NCBI GenBank assembly: GCA_007135385.1
Contig: SLIY01000328.1
Coordinates: 1-8,991, forward strand
DNA: 8,991 nucleotides
Direction: 5' to 3'
DNA from: Leptolyngbyaceae cyanobacterium CSSed165cm_216
GTDB taxonomy: Bacteria > Cyanobacteriota > Cyanobacteriia > Phormidesmidales > Phormidesmidaceae
Within the stretch, counting starts at the first letter, position 1, and each line of letters begins with the position of its first letter. Below the pieces are notes generated by a model. It did no database searches. It had not been told where the DNA came from and saw only the letters and a list, made by a program, of their open reading frames with translations. Positions 6,815 to 8,991 of this stretch are shown here, piece after piece. A program made the translations under genes and the position numbers.

Positions 6815-6860
6815 GCTGATTGACCATCAATGTCGGGGAATCTCAGGGCAGAACCCTGGG
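6801..6860 (+). other. 11-bp perfect inverted repeat overlapping the cry stop codon
   Basis: CCCAGGGTTCT (6801-6811) is exactly complementary to AGAACCCTGGG (6850-6860). A nested competing hairpin, CAGGG (6844-6848) with CCCTG (6854-6858), uses the same right arm, so the two folds exclude each other. No T-tract follows, so it is not a standard terminator; it may protect the mRNA 3' end (inference). Confidence 0.55.
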
Positions 6861-7015
6861 GTGGGTCTACAGTGGCGATCGCCGTCATATCTAAGGTAAC
6901 GGTTGTAACCGAAGCTCACGAAAAACTGGCTTACGATAAGGCCAGTATCATTAATGTCAAGATTCGCTAACCAAATCCAGCAGGATATGTCAATTCGCGG
7001 ATCCCATTGTTATCA

Positions 7016-7045
7016 TTGACGGTACTAGGTTACATAACCGATAAA
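7016..7045 (+). promoter_or_regulatory. candidate sigma70-type promoter for a short RNA
   Basis: TTGACG (7016-7021) is followed after 18 bases by GATAAA (7040-7045). The -35 box is good and the -10 box is moderate. No protein gene lies downstream on this strand until miaE at 8292, but a terminator begins 57 bp later. Confidence 0.35.
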
Positions 7046-7051
7046 TCAAGC

Positions 7052-7131
7052 CGTTAAATCAAACATTTAAATTAGACCGTTTAATCCATCTTTTACTCAT
7101 GGGCTCAGCCTCGGACAGCTGAGCCTTTTTT
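7052..7131 (+). ncRNA. candidate terminated small RNA of about 80 nt
   Basis: If the candidate promoter at 7016-7045 is used, a transcript would start near 7052, run through an AU-rich unstructured 5' half and end at the strong terminator. I cannot match it to a known cyanobacterial RNA (it lacks the Yfr1 core ACTCCTCACAC). The alternative is that the terminator simply ends a long 3' UTR of cry. Confidence 0.3.
7102..7131 (+). terminator. intrinsic (Rho-independent) terminator
   Basis: GGCTCAGC (7102-7109) pairs with GCTGAGCC (7118-7125) over an 8-base loop, followed at once by six T residues (7126-7131). The minus strand has no T-run after the stem, so it works for the plus strand only. It lies 288 bp past the cry stop. 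Confidence 0.85.
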
Positions 7132-7198
7132 GTGGTTGCTCTCTGCACACTTCACTATTCTGCCGAGGGGCGGGTAAGCTAGCGCATCGGTAGGGTGT

Positions 7199-7221
7199 GT
7201 CAAGATTCCTGGGGTCTTGAC
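7199..7221. repeat. 7-bp perfect hairpin downstream of tenA
   Basis: GTCAAGA (7199-7205) and TCTTGAC (7215-7221) enclose TTCCTGGGG. The sequence resembles the cry 3' end (TGTCAAGATCCCAGGGTTCT at 6792-6811), suggesting two diverged copies of one element. It has no T-tract on either strand. Confidence 0.5.
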
Positions 7222-7280
7222 CGCATTGTCACGAATTTTGGAGCTCCTCCAGCCAGAACCCAGAGATCTGTCCTGACGTT

Positions 7281-7970
7281 CTAGGCGGCATTGAAGGCCA
7301 TTTGCCAAAAACTTTCTTCTAGGCGAGCCACGCGCAAAAAGGTCGTTGCTGCCAGGGTTTGGGTATGGGGACTGGTGGCTTGCAGCACCTCATCGGCCTG
7401 AGCAGCTAAGACATTGACGTAGTCGGTAAAGCCAGGGTTGCCCCAGCGATCGGCAAACTCGGTATAGGGTTCTGCCATGGGGCCAGGGAGTTGCCATCCC
7501 TGATTGTAAGCATACTCAATCGCCCACAGAGCCGTAGCCTGTACAGCATAGGGTTCAACCACCAAACCAGCCATAAAATCACAATACTGCTGGCAGGTGG
7601 CTTGGCGAGGGGCATCCAGGTTTAACCCCCGCTCAGCTGCTTTAGCCTGAAACCACAGTAGTTCATCCTTAAGGGCAATTAGGCCACCCAATAGGGTGTC
7701 CAAATGATGATCGGGGGCGAAGCTTAAAAATTGCCCCACCATGCGGGTGAATTCTTTGACAAATAAATAATCTTGCACCAGCCAGGTATTGAACTGGGCC
7801 GGTAAAATAGATCCCTGCTTGCAGCTCGTCAAGAAGGGATGAACTGTAGCCCGCTGCCAGGCATCTGCATGGGTATGGAGCAAGTAACTACAACTGATTA
7901 CCACTGGCTCAGGGGCTGGGCTGGCCTCATGGGAATCATTCGTTTCAGTAGATTCGTTAGATGTCACCAT
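7281..7970 (-). CDS. tenA: TenA-family thiamin pyrimidine salvage protein, cysteine-less (TenA_E-like)
   Basis: TenA/THI-4/PqqC-like helical-bundle protein. Family members hydrolyse aminopyrimidine or formylaminopyrimidine breakdown products of thiamin to HMP for re-use; cytosolic. It has 229 residues: a polar, probably disordered N-terminus (1-22), then the TenA fold. QDYLFVKEF (66-74) carries the conserved Asp67, and LEESFWQMAF near the C-terminus carries Glu218, matching the catalytic Glu of Bacillus TenA. The active-site Cys of classical TenA (in the PCYW motif, Cys135 in Bacillus) is replaced here: the segment reads TALW, with Ala147. This fits the TenA_E class of plants and cyanobacteria, known to work without that cysteine; Glu152 is a possible substitute (inference). 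The ATG at 7970 has only a weak GAGAT upstream. No thiamin biosynthesis gene and no complete TPP riboswitch is nearby. Confidence 0.88.
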   Translation of the reverse strand: MVTSNESTETNDSHEASPAPEPVVISCSYLLHTHADAWQRATVHPFLTSCKQGSILPAQFNTWLVQDYLFVKEFTRMVGQFLSFAPDHHLDTLLGGLIALKDELLWFQAKAAERGLNLDAPRQATCQQYCDFMAGLVVEPYAVQATALWAIEYAYNQGWQLPGPMAEPYTEFADRWGNPGFTDYVNVLAAQADEVLQATSPHTQTLAATTFLRVARLEESFWQMAFNAA

Positions 7971-8023
7971 TCGTTTGATCTCAGCGCTTAGAATCAGAGG
8001 ATGGATTGGCAGCGGTCAAGCCG

Positions 8024-8056
8024 TGACTCAAGTCATTTAAGTCATCTAAGTGACTT
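8024..8056. promoter_or_regulatory. operator-like cluster of four TGACT/AGTCA half-sites
   Basis: TGACT (8024-8028), AGTCA (8031-8035), AGTCA (8040-8044) and TGACT (8051-8055) form two inverted pairs within 33 bp. The core also reads as three 9-bp steps, AAGTCATTT, AAGTCATCT, AAGTGACTT. Seen from tenA it lies just upstream of a TTGACC box at 8014-8019, as expected of a regulator site. The regulator is unknown. Confidence 0.45.
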
Positions 8057-8118
8057 AATTCTAGTCCTTTGTGACATAGTAATACCGAATCCTGTTGGCT
8101 AACTCCTGATTCAAATGC

Positions 8119-8210
8119 TGATGTCGCTGAGGCTGAGCTTGTCGTTTCGCCCGCGACATCAAACACGAAGTGGCTCCCGGAGGGAGCAAGCCCCAATTCG
8201 TTTCGGGGCT
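8119..8210. repeat. three consecutive inverted repeats upstream of miaE
   Basis: TGATGTCGC (8119-8127) pairs with GCGACATCA (8153-8161), 9 bp. GCTCCC (8173-8178) pairs with GGGAGC (8182-8187) over GGA. AGCCCC (8189-8194) pairs with GGGGCT (8205-8210). They could be a structured element or a decayed mobile repeat; no known riboswitch motif is recognised. Confidence 0.55.
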
Positions 8211-8224
8211 GACTGGTTCGGATT

Positions 8225-8233
8225 TGGTATAAC
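8225..8233 (+). promoter_or_regulatory. extended -10 promoter box for miaE
   Basis: TGGTATAAC is a TGn extended -10 followed by TATAAC, 58 bp before the miaE ATG. No good -35 box lies at the usual distance, which extended -10 promoters can tolerate. Confidence 0.4.
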
Positions 8234-8291
8234 CTGATGTCTTAGCTTGCCGAGGCCGTGGTCCCGTTCCCCGTTGATTCAATCCGTTGTT

Positions 8292-8894
8292 ATGGCTAGC
8301 GCGTCTGCCCCTGCCACGATCAAATTTTTACAGACCTCTACCGACTCTGCCTGGCTCGATCAAGCTATGGCTCACTTGGATGTGATCTTGCTGGATCACG
8401 CCCAGTGTGAGCGGAAGGCGGCCGGGGTGGCCATGGGACTGATCAATCGCTATCCTGCTGATGGCGCTCTAGTCACAGCGCTGATTCCAATCGCCCAAGA
8501 GGAGTTATCTCACCTCGCCCAGGTTAACCAATGGCTAGAACGGCGGGGTATCCCCCTAAGGCCGCTGTCACCGCCCCCCTATGGAGCTCAGCTACGCCAA
8601 CAGGTCCGCCCCCAGGAACCCCACCGACTGCTGGATTTGCTGCTGGTCTCAGCCCTGATTGAGGCTCGCAGTCATGAACGACTAGGACTATTGGCCCAGC
8701 ACTGTCCCGATCGCCCCCTAGCTCAGTTCTACCATAGCCTCATGGCCTCCGAGGCCCGCCACTATGGGGCTTACTGGGTGCTGGCCACTCATCGTTTCCC
8801 CCGCCATCAAGTGGATGAACGCCTGAGCCAGTTGGCCCAAGCGGAGAGCGACATCCTCGCCCACCTCCACCCCGAACCCCGTATCCACAGCTAG
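8292..8894 (+). CDS. miaE: tRNA-(2-methylthio-N6-isopentenyl-A37) hydroxylase, compact form
   Basis: Non-haem diiron monooxygenase that hydroxylates the isopentenyl group of ms2i6A at position 37 in UNN-reading tRNAs, using O2; cytosolic. It has 200 residues from the ATG at 8292, shorter than the 270 of the Salmonella-type enzyme but typical of cyanobacterial members. The frame opens further to 8247, but the added residues are unlike the family and the extended -10 box lies close by. All six ferritin-like iron ligands are visible: Glu40 (LLDHAQCE), Glu71 and His74 (EELSH), Glu124 (LIEARSHER), Glu154 and His157 (SEARH). Hydrophobic helices surround each motif. No Shine-Dalgarno is seen. It needs MiaA and MiaB products made elsewhere, and is transcribed away from tenA. 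Function is well supported. Confidence 0.93.
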   Translation: MASASAPATIKFLQTSTDSAWLDQAMAHLDVILLDHAQCERKAAGVAMGLINRYPADGALVTALIPIAQEELSHLAQVNQWLERRGIPLRPLSPPPYGAQLRQQVRPQEPHRLLDLLLVSALIEARSHERLGLLAQHCPDRPLAQFYHSLMASEARHYGAYWVLATHRFPRHQVDERLSQLAQAESDILAHLHPEPRIHS

Positions 8895-8928
8895 CGCCCT
8901 CCCCCACTCCCCACCTCCCCATCCACCC

Positions 8929-8958
8929 TACCCGGCGGGAAGCCGCTCCGCGTCTACC
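8929..8958. repeat. 30-bp dispersed repeat, copy 3
   Basis: Same element as at 2806-2835 with one base different, including the GCGG-GAAG-CCGC mini-hairpin. It sits 34 bp after the miaE stop in the same type of C-rich pyrimidine flank (CCCCACCTCCCCATCC), so the mobile or amplified unit may include the flank. Confidence 0.9.
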
Positions 8959-8991
8959 ACCCCTTCACCTCTTCACCTCCCCCTCGCCCCA

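Larger units (their letters stand above)
6815..7280. other. 466-bp gene-free stretch between cry and tenA
   Basis: No protein gene is supported. Contents in order: the right arm of the inverted repeat, a HIP1 site (6875-6882), the near-palindrome CGGTTGTAACCG (6900-6911), the hairpin ACTGGC/GCCAGT (6925-6930 with 6941-6946), an AT-rich section with a plausible promoter (7016-7045), an intrinsic terminator (7102-7131), and a 7-bp hairpin (7199-7221). TGTCAAGAT recurs at 6792, 6956 (one base shorter context) and 7198. Confidence 0.6.
7971..8291. other. 321-bp divergent control region between tenA and miaE
   Basis: No gene is supported; minus-strand frames here (to 8196 and 8282) are low-similarity and cross hairpins. 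From left to right it holds a TTGACC -35-like box for tenA (plus-strand GGTCAA, 8014-8019), a cluster of TGACT/AGTCA half-sites (8024-8056), three successive inverted repeats (8119-8210), and an extended -10 box for miaE (8225-8233). Confidence 0.6.

Noticed and set aside
328..6882. Nine GCGATCGC octamers as regulatory sites
   Set aside because: They are HIP1, spread evenly through genes (328, 1832, 2289, 3483, 3681, 4278, 5759, 6225, 6875); a genomic signature of many cyanobacteria and useful only for assigning the organism.
7105..7308. 67-codon minus-strand frame downstream of tenA
   Set aside because: It overlaps the tenA end and the terminator and has no recognisable similarity or ribosome site.
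7971..7987. CTGAGAT before the tenA ATG as part of a TPP riboswitch
   Set aside because: Only this short match is seen; the second conserved THI-box part and the needed stems are absent, and it touches the ribosome site.
8061..8282. Minus-strand frames between tenA and miaE as small genes
   Set aside because: They cross three hairpins and the miaE promoter region, have no recognisable ribosome site or family similarity, and overlap each other in different frames.

Overview
The window looks like chromosomal DNA of a filamentous cyanobacterium, probably of the Leptolyngbya-like group; the clade is inference. The evidence is nine copies of the HIP1 octamer GCGATCGC in 9 kb, a DASH cryptochrome, a cysteine-less plant/cyanobacterial-type TenA, a compact MiaE, and dispersed 30-bp repeats of a kind often seen between genes in filamentous cyanobacteria. 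There is no phage, transposase, CRISPR or plasmid gene. The genes are mostly single, separately transcribed metabolic and repair genes.

Layout from left to right. The 3' end of a UDP-glucose 4-epimerase gene (+) enters at the left edge. It converges on a small unidentified membrane protein gene (-) carrying two blocks of Phe-Leu-Gly repeats. Next come a 7 x 20-bp tandem array, a lipoprotein PQQ-type aldose sugar dehydrogenase (-), a repeat-rich spacer, uracil phosphoribosyltransferase upp (+), a GH13 alpha-glucan hydrolase (-), a decayed peroxiredoxin (bcp/prxQ) pseudogene (-), a DASH cryptochrome (+), and a gene-free 466-bp stretch with hairpins, an intrinsic terminator and a candidate small RNA. 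The window ends with a TenA-family thiamin-salvage protein (-), a divergent control region rich in inverted repeats, the tRNA hydroxylase miaE (+), and a third copy of the 30-bp repeat at the right edge.

The genes do not form one pathway. They cover sugar metabolism (galE, sugar dehydrogenase, GH13 enzyme), salvage (upp, tenA), light-driven repair or signalling (cry) and tRNA modification (miaE). I see no clear undescribed multigene system. The less ordinary material is the FLG-repeat protein, the tandem array, the bcp remnant that has lost its catalytic cysteine and its middle, the possible terminated small RNA near 7052-7131, and the operator-like half-sites and hairpins between tenA and miaE.
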